Source: Methanoculleus sp. 7T (lineage in GTDB: Archaea > Halobacteriota > Methanomicrobia > Methanomicrobiales > Methanoculleaceae). Taken from it: a stretch of DNA of 64,000 bases. Each line of letters begins with the position of its first letter. Position 1 is the stretch's first letter. Positions 17,638-26,590 of this stretch are shown in pieces. The DNA is taken from contig NZ_JALPRP010000001.1 in assembly GCF_023195915.1 (NCBI RefSeq), forward strand, positions 992,001-1,056,000, read 5' to 3'. The position numbers and the translations under genes are program-made. The notes below the pieces were generated by a model. The model was not told the origin of the DNA and did no database searches. It saw nothing but the letters and a program-made list of their open reading frames with translations.

Positions 17638-18089
17638 CGCAGGTCCTCGACGCCTCGGCCTTCTTCGCGGAGATACCGGTCGAGAGCCCTGCCTACACCA
17701 CCCCGTCGGTGGTGGGGGAACTCGGCGACCTCCACGCGAAGTGCCGGTTCGAGGCGCTCGCAGCCACGGGACTCCAGGTCCGGGAGCCGTGCGGGGAAGA
17801 CCGAGCACGGGTCGAAGCGGCCGCGGTGCGGACCGGCGACGCCGGGGTGCTCTCCGCAACCGACCTCGACATCCTCGCGCTGGCGCTGGAACTATCTGCC
17901 GTCCTCGTCACCGACGACTTTGCGGTCCAGAACGTCGCGCACCGTCTCGGCATCAAGACGCAAAGCATCAGGCAGCGGCCTGCCCGTGCGATCCGGTGGC
18001 GCTACAGGTGCAGCGGGTGCGGGCGCTACTGGCGGGAGCCGGGCGATTGTCCGGTCTGCGGTGCACCGATTAAAAGAAAGCTTAAATAG
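17634..18089 (+). CDS. nob1: Nob1-like PIN-domain endonuclease with zinc ribbon
   Basis: Archaeal Nob1 cleaves the 3' end of 16S rRNA precursor. 151 residues: PIN domain at residues 1-110 with acidic residues in LDASAFF, VVGELGDL, TDLDILALA and VTDDFAVQN; then a linker and a C-terminal zinc ribbon CSGCGRYW...CPVCG, exactly the archaeal Nob1 layout. Start overlaps the rtcA stop (ATGA). The three-gene order places PRPP synthesis with RNA-end processing, though a functional link is not implied. Confidence 0.92.
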   Translation: MTQVLDASAFFAEIPVESPAYTTPSVVGELGDLHAKCRFEALAATGLQVREPCGEDRARVEAAAVRTGDAGVLSATDLDILALALELSAVLVTDDFAVQNVAHRLGIKTQSIRQRPARAIRWRYRCSGCGRYWREPGDCPVCGAPIKRKLK

Positions 18090-18110
18090 ATCGCCGGAAA
18101 TCTCTTTTCC

Positions 18111-18725
18111 ATGTCCGCGCTCGAAGAGTTGATCACGAAGGCAAAGGCGCTCCAGGCGGAAGGGCACACCCCAGGCCAGATATCCGACGAGCTCGGCCTT
18201 TCGATGGAGACGGTCACCTGGCTGCTTACCCAGCCAAAAGGCATGGAGGCCCCGAAAGACGTTCACATCGACTGGACGGCAGTGGGGAGCCACGGAACGC
18301 TGCTCAACGATATGGCGATGATGATGCTCAAGCGCTTCCTCTATCTGGGGGAGGGAGGGGCCATGCGCCCCGCGGGCGACTTGCTGGATACGGTCGTCGG
18401 CGTCGCGCCGTCGGGGGTCCCGCTCGCCACCCTCATCGCCGCAGAAGAGGGGCTGAAACTTGCGGTCTACCTCCCGGCGAAGCACAGTCGGAGCGAGGCT
18501 CCCACCGGGTCCCTCTCGGGCACCTTCGCTGCGATCACCGGGCAGCGCTGCATCATCATCGACGACGTCGTCACGACCGGGACGACGCTCTCGGAGACGA
18601 TACAGTTCCTCAGGCGACACGGGGCCACGCCGGTGGCGGTCTGGTCGCTCTTCGACAAGCGGGGCGTTCGGGAGGTCGACGGCGTCCCGGTCCACTCGCT
18701 CTTTGTGATATCGAGGTTGGGGTGA
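18111..18725 (+). CDS. gfcR: GfcR-type PRTase-fold transcription regulator
   Basis: 204 residues annotated in many archaea as orotate phosphoribosyltransferase-like. Residues 1-45 form a helix-turn-helix (TPGQISDELGLSMETVTWLL) and the rest is a type I PRTase fold with PRPP loop CIIIDDVVTTGTTLSE. In haloarchaea a homologue, GfcR, regulates sugar catabolism; the target here is unknown. A TATA-like CTTAAATA ends 22 bases before the ATG, giving a nearly leaderless transcript separate from the prs operon. Confidence 0.85.
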   Translation: MSALEELITKAKALQAEGHTPGQISDELGLSMETVTWLLTQPKGMEAPKDVHIDWTAVGSHGTLLNDMAMMMLKRFLYLGEGGAMRPAGDLLDTVVGVAPSGVPLATLIAAEEGLKLAVYLPAKHSRSEAPTGSLSGTFAAITGQRCIIIDDVVTTGTTLSETIQFLRRHGATPVAVWSLFDKRGVREVDGVPVHSLFVISRLG

Positions 18726-18878
18726 GGAGCCCCACCGCATTTTTCCCGATGGTCCCGGAGAACGGACTCTCCCGGCCTACGGGCACATCCGGCATACCAG
18801 GCGCGTAACGTCGACTGATGGGTGATCCGTACCCGCTGATCGACCTGGGAGTTCAGGGAAAGCCGGCACCCATCGACT

Positions 18879-18922
18879 ACTATATATAGAACCTCTGAAC
18901 AAACTTAACGAACAAAGGAGGA
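18879..18922 (+). promoter_or_regulatory. Thermosome promoter and ribosome site
   Basis: ACTATATATAGA at 18879-18890 is a strong TATA box; a start near 18912 follows. AAAGGAGGAT at 18914-18923 is the best ribosome site in the window, seven bases before the ATG, in keeping with a highly expressed chaperonin. Confidence 0.65.
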
Positions 18923-18929
18923 TTATACA

Positions 18930-20525
18930 ATGCTTGCTGGACAGCCCATCATTATTTTACGGGACAATGTTGAGCGCACTCGCGGATTCGAGGCGCAGCG
19001 CTCGAATATCATGGCCGCAAAGGCGATCGCGGCAGCCGTTCGGACAACGCTCGGTCCTCGGGGAATGGACAAGATGCTCGTCAGCTCCACCGGCGACGTG
19101 GTGATCACGAACGACGGGGCGACGATCCTGCACGAGATGTCGGTGCAGCACCCCGGCGGCAAGCTGGTCGTCGAGGTTGCCGAGACCCAGGACGGCGAGG
19201 TCGGCGACGGCACCACAACCGCGACCGTGCTCGTCGGGTCGCTGATGGAAGAGGCGGAGGCGCTGCTCGCCCAGGAGATCCACCCCACCATCATCGCGCA
19301 CGGCTACCAGCTCGGCATGGAGAAGGCCCTCGCGATCCTCGACGACCTGGCCGTCACGGTTGGGTTCGACGACCGGGAGAACCTCATAAAGATCGCAGAT
19401 ACCGCCATGACCGGCAAGTCCATCGAGGCGATCAAGGACAAGATCTCCGGTATCGTTGTGGACGCGGTTGGGCAGGTCGCCACCGAGACGAACCCCGGCA
19501 CCTACGTCGTGGACGAGGACGACGTCAAGATCAAGAAGCAGGTCGGCGACTCGATGCACGACGCAGAGCTCGTCAGGGGTGTCGTCATCGACAAGAAGCG
19601 CGTCTTCGAGCAGATGCCCACCGAGGTCACGGATGCTAAAGTAGCCCTGATCGCGCAGCCGCTCGAGGTCACGAAGACTCAGGTGAAGTCGAAGATCAAG
19701 ATCACCACCTCCGACCAGATGAAGGCGTTCTCCGAGCAGGAGCGCGAGTCTCTCCGGAAGCTTGCCGAACAGATCGTCGCCGCCGGGGCGAACGTCGTCC
19801 TCTGCCAGAAGGGGATCGCCGACGCGGTGCAGTACTACCTGGCCAAGAACGGGATCTACGCCATCGAGGACGTGAAAGAGGACGACATGAAGTTCGCTGC
19901 CAAGGCGCTCTGCGGCACCATCGTCAACAAGCCCGAAGAACTCACCGCGGAGACGCTCGGTCACGCCGAGCGGGCCGAGGAACTCCCCGACACCGACCTG
20001 ACGGTCATCTCAGGCTGCGACAACCCGAAGGCAGTCACGATCCTCCTGCGGGGCACCTCCCAGCTGTTGGTGGACGAACTCGAGCGGGCGGTCTACGACG
20101 CGGCCCGGGTCGTCCAGGACGCTATCGAGGACGGCAAGTTCGTCGTCGGCGGCGGCTCGGTGGAGACCGAACTCCTGATGCAGATCCGCGACTACGCCGC
20201 AACCGTCGGCGGGCGCGTCCAACTCGCTATCGAGGCGTTCGCAAACGCATTCGAGGTAATCCCGAGGACGCTCGCGGAGAACTCGGGGTTCGATCCCATC
20301 GACAAGGTCGTCGCCCTGAAGAAGGCCCACGCCGACGGCAAGAAGTACGCCGGGCTCAACGTCTACACCGGCGAAGTCGTGGACATGCGGGACGCAGGGG
20401 TCATCGAACCGGAGCGCGTGAAGACCCAGGCGATCAAGAGCGCGACCGAGACGGCCATGCTCCTCGTCCGCGTCGACGACATGATGGTCACCCAGTCCGG
20501 AAAAGGCCCGGCGGGCGCCGCGTAA
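18930..20525 (+). CDS. Thermosome subunit (group II chaperonin)
   Basis: ATP-driven folding chamber subunit of archaea. 531 residues. Contains the N-terminal [12 protein letters not shown], ATPase loop [10 protein letters not shown], and late [10 protein letters not shown] with the catalytic-region residues, all canonical. The C-terminus ends KGPAGAA without the Gly-Met repeats seen in some subunits. Strong promoter and ribosome site. Ends one base before the convergent stop of the small ThiS-like gene. Confidence 0.97.
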   Translation: MLAGQPIIILRDNVERTRGFEAQRSNIMAAKAIAAAVRTTLGPRGMDKMLVSSTGDVVITNDGATILHEMSVQHPGGKLVVEVAETQDGEVGDGTTTATVLVGSLMEEAEALLAQEIHPTIIAHGYQLGMEKALAILDDLAVTVGFDDRENLIKIADTAMTGKSIEAIKDKISGIVVDAVGQVATETNPGTYVVDEDDVKIKKQVGDSMHDAELVRGVVIDKKRVFEQMPTEVTDAKVALIAQPLEVTKTQVKSKIKITTSDQMKAFSEQERESLRKLAEQIVAAGANVVLCQKGIADAVQYYLAKNGIYAIEDVKEDDMKFAAKALCGTIVNKPEELTAETLGHAERAEELPDTDLTVISGCDNPKAVTILLRGTSQLLVDELERAVYDAARVVQDAIEDGKFVVGGGSVETELLMQIRDYAATVGGRVQLAIEAFANAFEVIPRTLAENSGFDPIDKVVALKKAHADGKKYAGLNVYTGEVVDMRDAGVIEPERVKTQAIKSATETAMLLVRVDDMMVTQSGKGPAGAA

Positions 20526-20526
20526 A

Positions 20527-20730
20527 TTACCCGCGCGAGGCGGTCAGGAAGATGCTGACCTCCTCTTCCTCAATTTTTTTATCCTGCGGCAGGCTCCTGC
20601 CGTCGGAGAATATCAGCGCCGTATCGGGATTGATCTCAAAGGAGAGGAGGGCGTCCTCATAGGTATCGCCCGACCGGCCTTGGTAGATCAGCACGGTGCC
20701 GTCCGGGATGAGGGTGAATCTGCAGAGCAT
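20527..20730 (-). CDS. ThiS/MoaD-like beta-grasp protein, 67 aa
   Basis: 67 residues with the ubiquitin-like sulfur-carrier pattern: two starting strands (CRFTLIPDGTVLIYQG), a helix, then INPDTALIFSDGRSLPQDKKI and EVSIFLTAS. Archaeal sulfur carriers and SAMPs normally end in Gly-Gly; this one ends Ser-Arg-Gly, so only the terminal Gly is kept. It may be a carrier with an altered tail or a non-conjugating relative. TATA-like sequence lies upstream near 20757-20765, shared in reverse with the tRNA. Fold assignment is by pattern only. Confidence 0.65.
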   Translation of the reverse strand: MLCRFTLIPDGTVLIYQGRSGDTYEDALLSFEINPDTALIFSDGRSLPQDKKIEEEEVSIFLTASRG

Positions 20731-20781
20731 ACCACGATACCATTATAGCCGCAGAGTCTAAATACTATAGGCCGGTTCTGT

Positions 20782-20866
20782 GCCGAGGTAGTCTAGTCCG
20801 GGAAGGCGGTGGCCTCGAAAGCCACTGGTGTTCGGCACCTCGGGAGTTCAAATCTCCCCCTCGGCG
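20782..20866 (+). tRNA. tRNA-Ser (CGA)
   Basis: Acceptor stem GCCGAGG pairs with CCTCGGC and a G discriminator follows. The anticodon arm GTGGC-CTCGAAA-GCCAC gives anticodon CGA, and the long variable arm TGGTGTTCGGCACCT marks the serine type. T arm GGGAG-TTCAAAT-CTCCC is intact. No CCA is encoded. TATA-like CTAAATACTATAG lies about 25 bases upstream. Confidence 0.95.
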
Positions 20867-21228
20867 TTTTACTAACCAGATATTTAGCCGGAGTGACGGG
20901 TATCCGGTTCTGTCCTTATCCCCTGTCCATGCAAGAGTACCCACAACCCACACAGAGGGGGGGGGCAGGTTCGGGAGAGTCTCGTAACCAAGCCGGAACC
21001 GCCACCCGGCACTCATCAAGAAGCTGACCGGGTATCCTTCGCACCCGAAAGCAGTATTTTTACAACGTCGTGGGTAAAATCCGGCGGCCGGGAACAGAAG
21101 CCTCCTGCAACCACAAATGCAAATAGATAATAGGCGGTACGTCCGAAGGGATTAATAAGGCGATCCGGCAACGATCTTCGGCAAAGCTCGCGAGGTTGTG
21201 GAGCGCTTCGGAATCCGATGTGATCGCA
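20867..21228. other. Intergenic region after tRNA-Ser
   Basis: 362 bases without a gene I can support. It begins with the T-rich tail of the tRNA transcript (GTTTTACTAACC), contains a run of nine G at about 20957, and becomes richer in AT towards the next gene (GGGATTAATAAGGCG near 21148). I found no copy of the tRNA 3' end in it or downstream of the next gene. Confidence 0.5.
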
Positions 21229-23034
21229 ATGACATCAGCAGTCAGTACTTTTGATACCATAGAACCGAACCTTGGAGAGATTCTCTCCAAGATAAAGAGC
21301 GGAAAGATCCAACTCCCGGACTTTCAGCGAGGATGGGTCTGGGACGATAACAGGATCAGAGCACTGATTGCCAGTGTTTCACGTTCGTACCCCATCGGCG
21401 CGATCACGGCGATGGAGGTCAGCAACAGTATTCGGTTTTTGCCCCGCCTCTTTGAAGGCGTATCCCTGCAGTCAAGCGTCAATCCGGATGTGCTCGTGCT
21501 TGATGGGCAGCAACGCCTGACATCACTTTATTTATCGCTCTTAAGCGAAAGGGCGGTACCTACCACCACAGAGAAGAACCAGGAGATCGAGCGGTTCTAT
21601 TACTTTGATATGGAGAAATGTCTTGACCCATCCACCGACCGGTTTGATGCTGTGGTCTCTGTGCCCGTCACCCGCCAAGTTACCAGCGATTTCGGGAGAA
21701 AAATCGATCTGGACGTAAGCACCCGCGAGCAGGAGTACGACGCCGGAATGATCCCTCTCAACCTCATCTTCGACACCTCCGGATACGCAGAATGGCAGCA
21801 GGGGTTTATGCAACACTTCTCATACGACCCAGAAAAGATCCAGTTCTTCAACAGGTTCAACATGGAGATCTGGCTGCGTTTCCAGCAGTATAAGATACCG
21901 GTCATAAGACTCAGTAAGGATACACCAAAAGAAGCCGTCTGCCAGGTCTTCGAGAATGTCAACACCGGCGGGGTATCACTGACCGTGTTTGAACTGATGA
22001 CCGCGACCTATGCAGCTGATGGTTTCCAGCTCCGCAAGGATTGGAATGAGCGCAAAAAGCACCTCTATGACAACAACGTGTTACAGGGTGTTGATGAGAG
22101 CGCCTTCCTGACCGCGGTCACTCTCCTTGCCAGTTATAAGAACAATCTCAGCGACAAAAAAGCCGTCAGCTGCAAGCGTAAAGATATACTCAATCTTCCG
22201 CTTGAGAGTTACCGGGAAAACGCCGGTCTTATTGTCGCGGGCATGCAATCCGCCGCAAAACTGCTCGCACGGGAAAAAATCTTCGATCGCCGCAACCTGC
22301 CCTACCAGACCCAGCTGATCCCCTTATCGACAATCTGTGCGTATCTCGGGAACCGGGTTGAGAATGATGTGGTGAAAGAAAAACTTGCACAGTGGTACTG
22401 GTGCGGGGTCTTCGGGGAACTTTACGGTGGTGCGAACGAAAGCAGGTATGCTCTGGATATCCAGGGGGTCGTACGATGGCTGGATGGGGGAGAGATCCCG
22501 GCAACCGTCCGTGACGCAAATTTTAGCCCGATGCGCCTCCTTACGCTACAAAGCCGCCTGAGCGCCGCGTACAAGGGTCTTATGGCCCTCCTGATGAAAG
22601 AGGGAAGCAAGGACTTCATCAGCGGTGATTCGATAGAACTGACAACATACTTCGACAACGCAATCGATATCCACCATATCTTCCCGGCAGCCTACTGCAA
22701 TAAGCAGAAGTTTGAGCGTGGCAAATGGAATAGTGTCATCAACAAGGCCCCCCTCTCCAGCAGGACAAACCGTGTTCTCGGTGGGCACAAACCGAGTACC
22801 TATATTCAGACCATACAGGACCAGCATAACGTCGATCCTGCCCGGTTGGATCGGATATTCGAAACACACGCTATTGATCCAGACCGCATCAGGTCGGATG
22901 ATTTCTCAGGCTTCATTCTGCAGAGAGCACGGGCTCTCCTTGACATGATCGAAGAAGCAACCGGGAAAACGATACCCGGCAGGGATTCCGAAGAAGCTGC
23001 ACTGGCGTTCGGAGCCCCGCTCCTATCCACATGA
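21229..23034 (+). CDS. DUF262/DUF1524 (GmrSD-type) restriction-like protein
   Basis: About 601 residues joining a DUF262 ParB-like nucleotide-dependent domain (QLPDFQRGWVWDD, then LDGQQRLTSL at residues 91-100) to a C-terminal DUF1524 HNH-like nuclease (IDIHHIFPAAY with later SSRTNR). This is the single-chain GmrSD/SspE-like layout used against modified phage DNA or with phosphorothioate systems; no modification genes accompany it. ATG 21229 starts the conserved domain; a TTG at 21196 is less likely. Base composition is visibly lower in GC than its neighbours and it stands alone beside a tRNA, both signs of transfer. Confidence 0.88.
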   Translation: MTSAVSTFDTIEPNLGEILSKIKSGKIQLPDFQRGWVWDDNRIRALIASVSRSYPIGAITAMEVSNSIRFLPRLFEGVSLQSSVNPDVLVLDGQQRLTSLYLSLLSERAVPTTTEKNQEIERFYYFDMEKCLDPSTDRFDAVVSVPVTRQVTSDFGRKIDLDVSTREQEYDAGMIPLNLIFDTSGYAEWQQGFMQHFSYDPEKIQFFNRFNMEIWLRFQQYKIPVIRLSKDTPKEAVCQVFENVNTGGVSLTVFELMTATYAADGFQLRKDWNERKKHLYDNNVLQGVDESAFLTAVTLLASYKNNLSDKKAVSCKRKDILNLPLESYRENAGLIVAGMQSAAKLLAREKIFDRRNLPYQTQLIPLSTICAYLGNRVENDVVKEKLAQWYWCGVFGELYGGANESRYALDIQGVVRWLDGGEIPATVRDANFSPMRLLTLQSRLSAAYKGLMALLMKEGSKDFISGDSIELTTYFDNAIDIHHIFPAAYCNKQKFERGKWNSVINKAPLSSRTNRVLGGHKPSTYIQTIQDQHNVDPARLDRIFETHAIDPDRIRSDDFSGFILQRARALLDMIEEATGKTIPGRDSEEAALAFGAPLLST

Positions 23035-23240
23035 TGCCCTGATGCGAGGTAAGGTTTTACTCCTCTGGACCCGACACCCTGCGACTGCGCAACCGGCCCT
23101 GCTGGGAGCCCACACAGGGGAGAATCCTCTGTGGAACCGACAGCCCTCAGGGAGACGGCATCCCGCCCTTCTTCCTCCCGCTCCCTCACAAACAGAGCAA
23201 CCCCCTTTTAAGAAATCCCGACAACATACCTAAGGTTCTC

Positions 23241-24089
23241 ATGCCGGTCAATACGACGAAAGACTCATCGATAAACCTCATGGACGGCGCGATCCCGGCC
23301 GGCCTCCTCGCTTCCGTGCGGGAGCGGCGGCCGCTCGTGCACCATATTACAAACAGCGTCACGATCAACGACTGCGCAAACATCACCATCTGCGTCGGGG
23401 CCGCCCCGGTGATGGCCGAGGCCCCCGAGGAGGTCGCCGAGATGGTCGCCGCCGCGGGCGCCCTCGTCCTGAACATCGGGACGCTCTCGGCGGTTCAGGT
23501 CGACGCCATGCTGATCGCCGGCCGCCGGGCAAACGAACTTGGGATCCCGGTCGTCCTCGACCCGGTCGGTGCGGGGGCGACGGGGTTCCGGACCGAGACC
23601 GCACGAAGGCTTCTCGACTCCCTCGACGTCGCCGTCCTGAAAGGGAACGCCGGGGAGATCGGCGTTCTCGCCGGGACCGGCGGGAGCGTTCGGGGGGTGG
23701 ACTCCGGTGGGATTGCGGGCGACCCCGTCGAGACGGCGCGGGAGTGCGCCCGCTCGACCGGGACCGTGGTGGCGATGACCGGGGAGGTCGACGTCGTCGC
23801 CGACGGACGACGGGTCTTTCTGGTCGGGAACGGCAACCCGATGATGGACCGCCTCTCCGGGACCGGGTGCATGGCCGCATCGGTCACCGGAGCCTTCGCC
23901 GCGGTTGCCGACGACTATGCTGTCGCATCGGCCGCGGCGCTCGCGGCCTTCGGGAGGGCAGGGGAACGGGCCGCGGCAGGGGCACGCGGACCCTACTCGT
24001 TCCGGACGGCGCTCTTCGACGAACTCTCCAGGCTCACCCCAAGCGACCTTGCGGAGCATGCACGGGTAGAGGCGCCGTATGGCGTATGA
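23241..24089 (+). CDS. thiM: Hydroxyethylthiazole kinase
   Basis: Phosphorylates 4-methyl-5-(2-hydroxyethyl)thiazole in thiamine salvage. 282 residues of the ribokinase-like fold: [17 protein letters not shown] at the N-terminus is diagnostic, followed by [25 protein letters not shown] and the catalytic [17 protein letters not shown]-like CTTTTAAGAAAT lies about 35 bases upstream. Overlaps thiE by 11 bases. Confidence 0.96.
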   Translation: MPVNTTKDSSINLMDGAIPAGLLASVRERRPLVHHITNSVTINDCANITICVGAAPVMAEAPEEVAEMVAAAGALVLNIGTLSAVQVDAMLIAGRRANELGIPVVLDPVGAGATGFRTETARRLLDSLDVAVLKGNAGEIGVLAGTGGSVRGVDSGGIAGDPVETARECARSTGTVVAMTGEVDVVADGRRVFLVGNGNPMMDRLSGTGCMAASVTGAFAAVADDYAVASAAALAAFGRAGERAAAGARGPYSFRTALFDELSRLTPSDLAEHARVEAPYGV

Positions 24090-24714
24090 CCTCTACGTGA
24101 TCACCGACGAGGAAGTTGGGCGCGGCCTCTCCCACGCCGAGATCGCCCGCCGCGCCGTCGCGGGAGGAGCGGATGTAATCCAACTCCGCGATAAAAGGCT
24201 CTCCTGCCGGGAACTCCTCGCCGCGGCCTCGGCCGTCCGCAAGATCACCCGGGACGCCGGAGCGCTCTTCATCGTGAACGACCGTCTCGACGTGGCCCTC
24301 GCGGCCGGCGCAGACGGGGTCCACCTCGGCGAGAGCGACCTCCCCATCGAGGACGCACGGAGGATCGCCCCGCCGGGATTCGTCATCGGGGCCTCGGTAG
24401 GTTCCGTCACGACGGCGGTACGTGCCGAGGCGGCGGGAGCAGACTACGTGGCGCTCAGCCCGACGTTTGCGACCGGATCGAAGGACGACGCAGGACCGGG
24501 CCATGGGCTCCCCGCCCTCTCCGCGATTCGTTCCGCGGTCTCCATCCCTCTCGTCGCAATCGGCGGGATCAACCCCGGGAACGTCGCCGACGTCGTCGCC
24601 GCGGGGGCGGACGGCATCGCGGTGATATCGGCGGTCGTCGGGCAGGAGGATATCACGGGTGCCGCACAGGACCTCCGGGCCCTGATCGCCGCCGCGAAGT
24701 CGAGAAGTCGTTAG
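24079..24714 (+). CDS. thiE: Thiamine-phosphate synthase
   Basis: Joins thiazole phosphate to HMP pyrophosphate to give thiamine phosphate. 211 residues: IQLRDK near residue 34, [31 protein letters not shown], and the C-terminal phosphate loop [26 protein letters not shown]. Translationally coupled to thiM; together they form the salvage branch. No ThiC or ThiD lies in the window. Confidence 0.96.
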   Translation: MAYDLYVITDEEVGRGLSHAEIARRAVAGGADVIQLRDKRLSCRELLAAASAVRKITRDAGALFIVNDRLDVALAAGADGVHLGESDLPIEDARRIAPPGFVIGASVGSVTTAVRAEAAGADYVALSPTFATGSKDDAGPGHGLPALSAIRSAVSIPLVAIGGINPGNVADVVAAGADGIAVISAVVGQEDITGAAQDLRALIAAAKSRSR

Positions 24715-25079
24715 CCCTCTCCTTCGGGGCTCCGGAGAGCGGGCGTCCGCTGGTGGAAGGCCGCCCGCCATCGGCCGTCGCTCCGAGTATAGACGGTCGA
24801 GACAAAAAGCGTCTGACCGCCGAGGGATACGGTGTACGTGAGGACGCCGCTCTCCTCCCCGATAGGCACGACCCTCGGGTCCGTGATCGTATACGCCGGC
24901 AGTTCATTGGGGTTCTCCGCGATATCCCGGAGGATCCTGTCCTTATCGAGAACGCCCCACGGGCTGACGACAAGGGCCTCCGGCGTGAGATAGTCCCGGT
25001 AGAACTCCACATCCCTGACATCAACGGCTATCCAAGCCCGTTTCTCAATATCCAGCAGGATTGTCAGGAGGCCATCCAT
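24711..25079 (-). CDS. NTF2-like (SnoaL/DUF4440-type) protein
   Basis: 122 residues with the cone-shaped NTF2-like pattern: N-terminal helix (LLTILLDIEKRAWIAV), FYRDYLTPEALVVSPWGVLDKDRI, and C-terminal strands with TVYTRSDGRWRAAFHQRTP, the usual ending of DUF4440 proteins. No catalytic residues can be assigned. Stop codon overlaps that of thiE by four bases in convergent arrangement. Substrate unknown. Confidence 0.75.
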   Translation of the reverse strand: MDGLLTILLDIEKRAWIAVDVRDVEFYRDYLTPEALVVSPWGVLDKDRILRDIAENPNELPAYTITDPRVVPIGEESGVLTYTVSLGGQTLFVSTVYTRSDGRWRAAFHQRTPALRSPEGEG

Positions 25080-25179
25080 AGGGCATGTGAACGCACGTCC
25101 CGATAATAACCGTTTCCTACGGTCTGCCCGGACACAAACCCTCTTCGTTTTCGCCGCACAACGCCCTCAAGAGATACCC

Positions 25180-25665
25180 ATGACCGAGATCGTATTCACC
25201 CCGATCGGCACCGTCCGTTCCCAGTTCCGCGACCCAAAAGATATGCCTATTCAGCCTGTCGGCGCCCGAGGCATCCGGGGCACGATCGAACTCGACCCGA
25301 CCTATGCCGCCGGACTGAAGGACCTTGCGGGGTTCTCGCGGATCATCGTCCTCTACCACTTCCATCGCTCAAGCGGCTATTCGCTTGAGGTGGTCCCGTT
25401 CCTCGACAAAACACCCCACGGCATCTTTGCGACCCGGGCGCCCCGCCGCCCCAACGCGATCGGGCTCTCAATCCTGCGGCTCGCCTCCGTCGACGGTGCG
25501 ACGCTACACATCCTCGACGTGGATATCCTGGACGGCACCCCGGTCCTCGACATCAAGCCCTACGTCCCGGCATTCGACGCCTATCCCGACGAGCGTGCCG
25601 GGTGGCTGACCACGACCTCGGGAGCCGCCGGCACCGTGCGGTCGGACGATCGGTTCTGTATATAA
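25180..25665 (+). CDS. TrmO-family tRNA methyltransferase
   Basis: 161 residues of the UPF0066/YaeB (TrmO) family, which methylates t6A37 in some tRNAs with SAM. It contains GTVRSQF near the start, the signature GIFATRAPRRPNAIGLS and LDGTPVLDIKPYVPAFD. The ATG at 25180 begins the conserved domain; the longer frame from 25087 adds an unconserved tail. Lies immediately before a molybdate-type transporter and a second, more divergent family member sits inside that operon. Confidence 0.88.
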   Translation: MTEIVFTPIGTVRSQFRDPKDMPIQPVGARGIRGTIELDPTYAAGLKDLAGFSRIIVLYHFHRSSGYSLEVVPFLDKTPHGIFATRAPRRPNAIGLSILRLASVDGATLHILDVDILDGTPVLDIKPYVPAFDAYPDERAGWLTTTSGAAGTVRSDDRFCI

Positions 25666-25735
25666 GCCATAAAGTAAAGTTAAACATTTTAACACAACAT
25701 AAAAGTAAATTGTAATACTTTAATATCGCCGAAGC

Positions 25736-25753
25736 GGATATCAATCGATATCC
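25736..25753. promoter_or_regulatory. Palindrome overlapping the transporter start (candidate operator)
   Basis: GGATATC-AATC-GATATCC, a perfect seven-base inverted repeat ending at the base before the ATG of the binding protein. CTTTAATATC at about 25719-25728 is TATA-like, placing the transcript start in or beside the palindrome, where a repressor would act. A further half-like AATATCGCC lies just upstream. A metal-responsive regulator is an inference. Confidence 0.45.
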
Positions 25754-26590
25754 ATGACAAGAAAAGCCATTGCACTGATCACCATCGTCATCCTCGCCGG
25801 CCTCCTCTGCACGGCGGGGTGCACCACCGAGCAGCCGGGGGCCGTCGTCTCCACCGGCGACAACACCACTCCCGTTGCGGCGGAGACCTCCCTGCTCGTC
25901 TACGCAGGCGCAGGCCTCAAGAAACCGATGACCGATATCGGAGAGACGTTCACTGCGAAATCCGGCATCGGCGTCGATTACACCTTCGCCGGCTCGGGCA
26001 CGCTCATCACCCAGATGGACCTCTCCCGGAAGGGCGACGCCTTCATCCCCGGCGGAACCCCCGATTACCGTATCGCCCAGGATAAGGAGCTGGTCGGAGA
26101 ACCCGGGTACGTCGCCTACCACGTCCCGGTGATCGTCGTCCAGAAGGGCAACCCGCAGAATATCACCTCAGTTGACGACTTTACGAGGGCCGGATTGAAA
26201 CTCGCGCTCGGCGGCGCAGACACCACTGCGATCGGCAGAGCCGGCGACAAACTCTTCCAGAAGCACGGCATCCTCGATGACGTCGAGAAGAACGTCGTCC
26301 TCCGGGCGCCGACGATCAATGAAGTGGTCGTGGCGATGAACATGGGCACAGCCGACGCCGCGCTCATCACGCTCGACCAGGTGAACCCGAAGACGATGGA
26401 TACCATCGACCTCCCGCAGGAAGACGGCCTCACCCTCATCGTGCCGATCGGGGCGACCGCCTTCACGACGCAGCCGGACGCCGCCCGGCAGTTCGTTGAG
26501 TTCGTCACCTCCGACGAGGGGAAGGCGATCTTCGCAAAGCACGGGTTCCCAACCTACCCGGACCCGGCTTACGCAGGGATCAAGCCATGA
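25754..26590 (+). CDS. Molybdate/tungstate ABC transporter substrate-binding lipoprotein
   Basis: 278 residues. Lipoprotein signal with lipobox LCTAGC, Cys at residue 23, anchors it outside the membrane. The mature part starts LLVYAGAGLKKPMTDIGE, typical of ModA, with FAGSGTLITQ and PDYRIAQ in ligand-binding positions and GKAIFAKHGFPT at the end. Methanogens need tungsten or molybdenum for formylmethanofuran dehydrogenase, so either oxyanion is possible. First gene of an operon with a TrmO paralogue, permease and ATPase; AT-rich promoter and palindrome upstream. Confidence 0.9.
   Translation: MTRKAIALITIVILAGLLCTAGCTTEQPGAVVSTGDNTTPVAAETSLLVYAGAGLKKPMTDIGETFTAKSGIGVDYTFAGSGTLITQMDLSRKGDAFIPGGTPDYRIAQDKELVGEPGYVAYHVPVIVVQKGNPQNITSVDDFTRAGLKLALGGADTTAIGRAGDKLFQKHGILDDVEKNVVLRAPTINEVVVAMNMGTADAALITLDQVNPKTMDTIDLPQEDGLTLIVPIGATAFTTQPDAARQFVEFVTSDEGKAIFAKHGFPTYPDPAYAGIKP

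Noticed and set aside
20765-21019. Open frame of 84 codons on the minus strand
   Set aside because: Its C-terminal third is the antisense of tRNA-Ser; this is a well-known source of false genes.
20782-23240. Attachment-site duplication of the tRNA-Ser 3' end around the GmrSD-type gene
   Set aside because: I looked for the tRNA 3' end sequence downstream of 23034 and found no direct copy and no integrase, so tRNA-directed integration is not supported.
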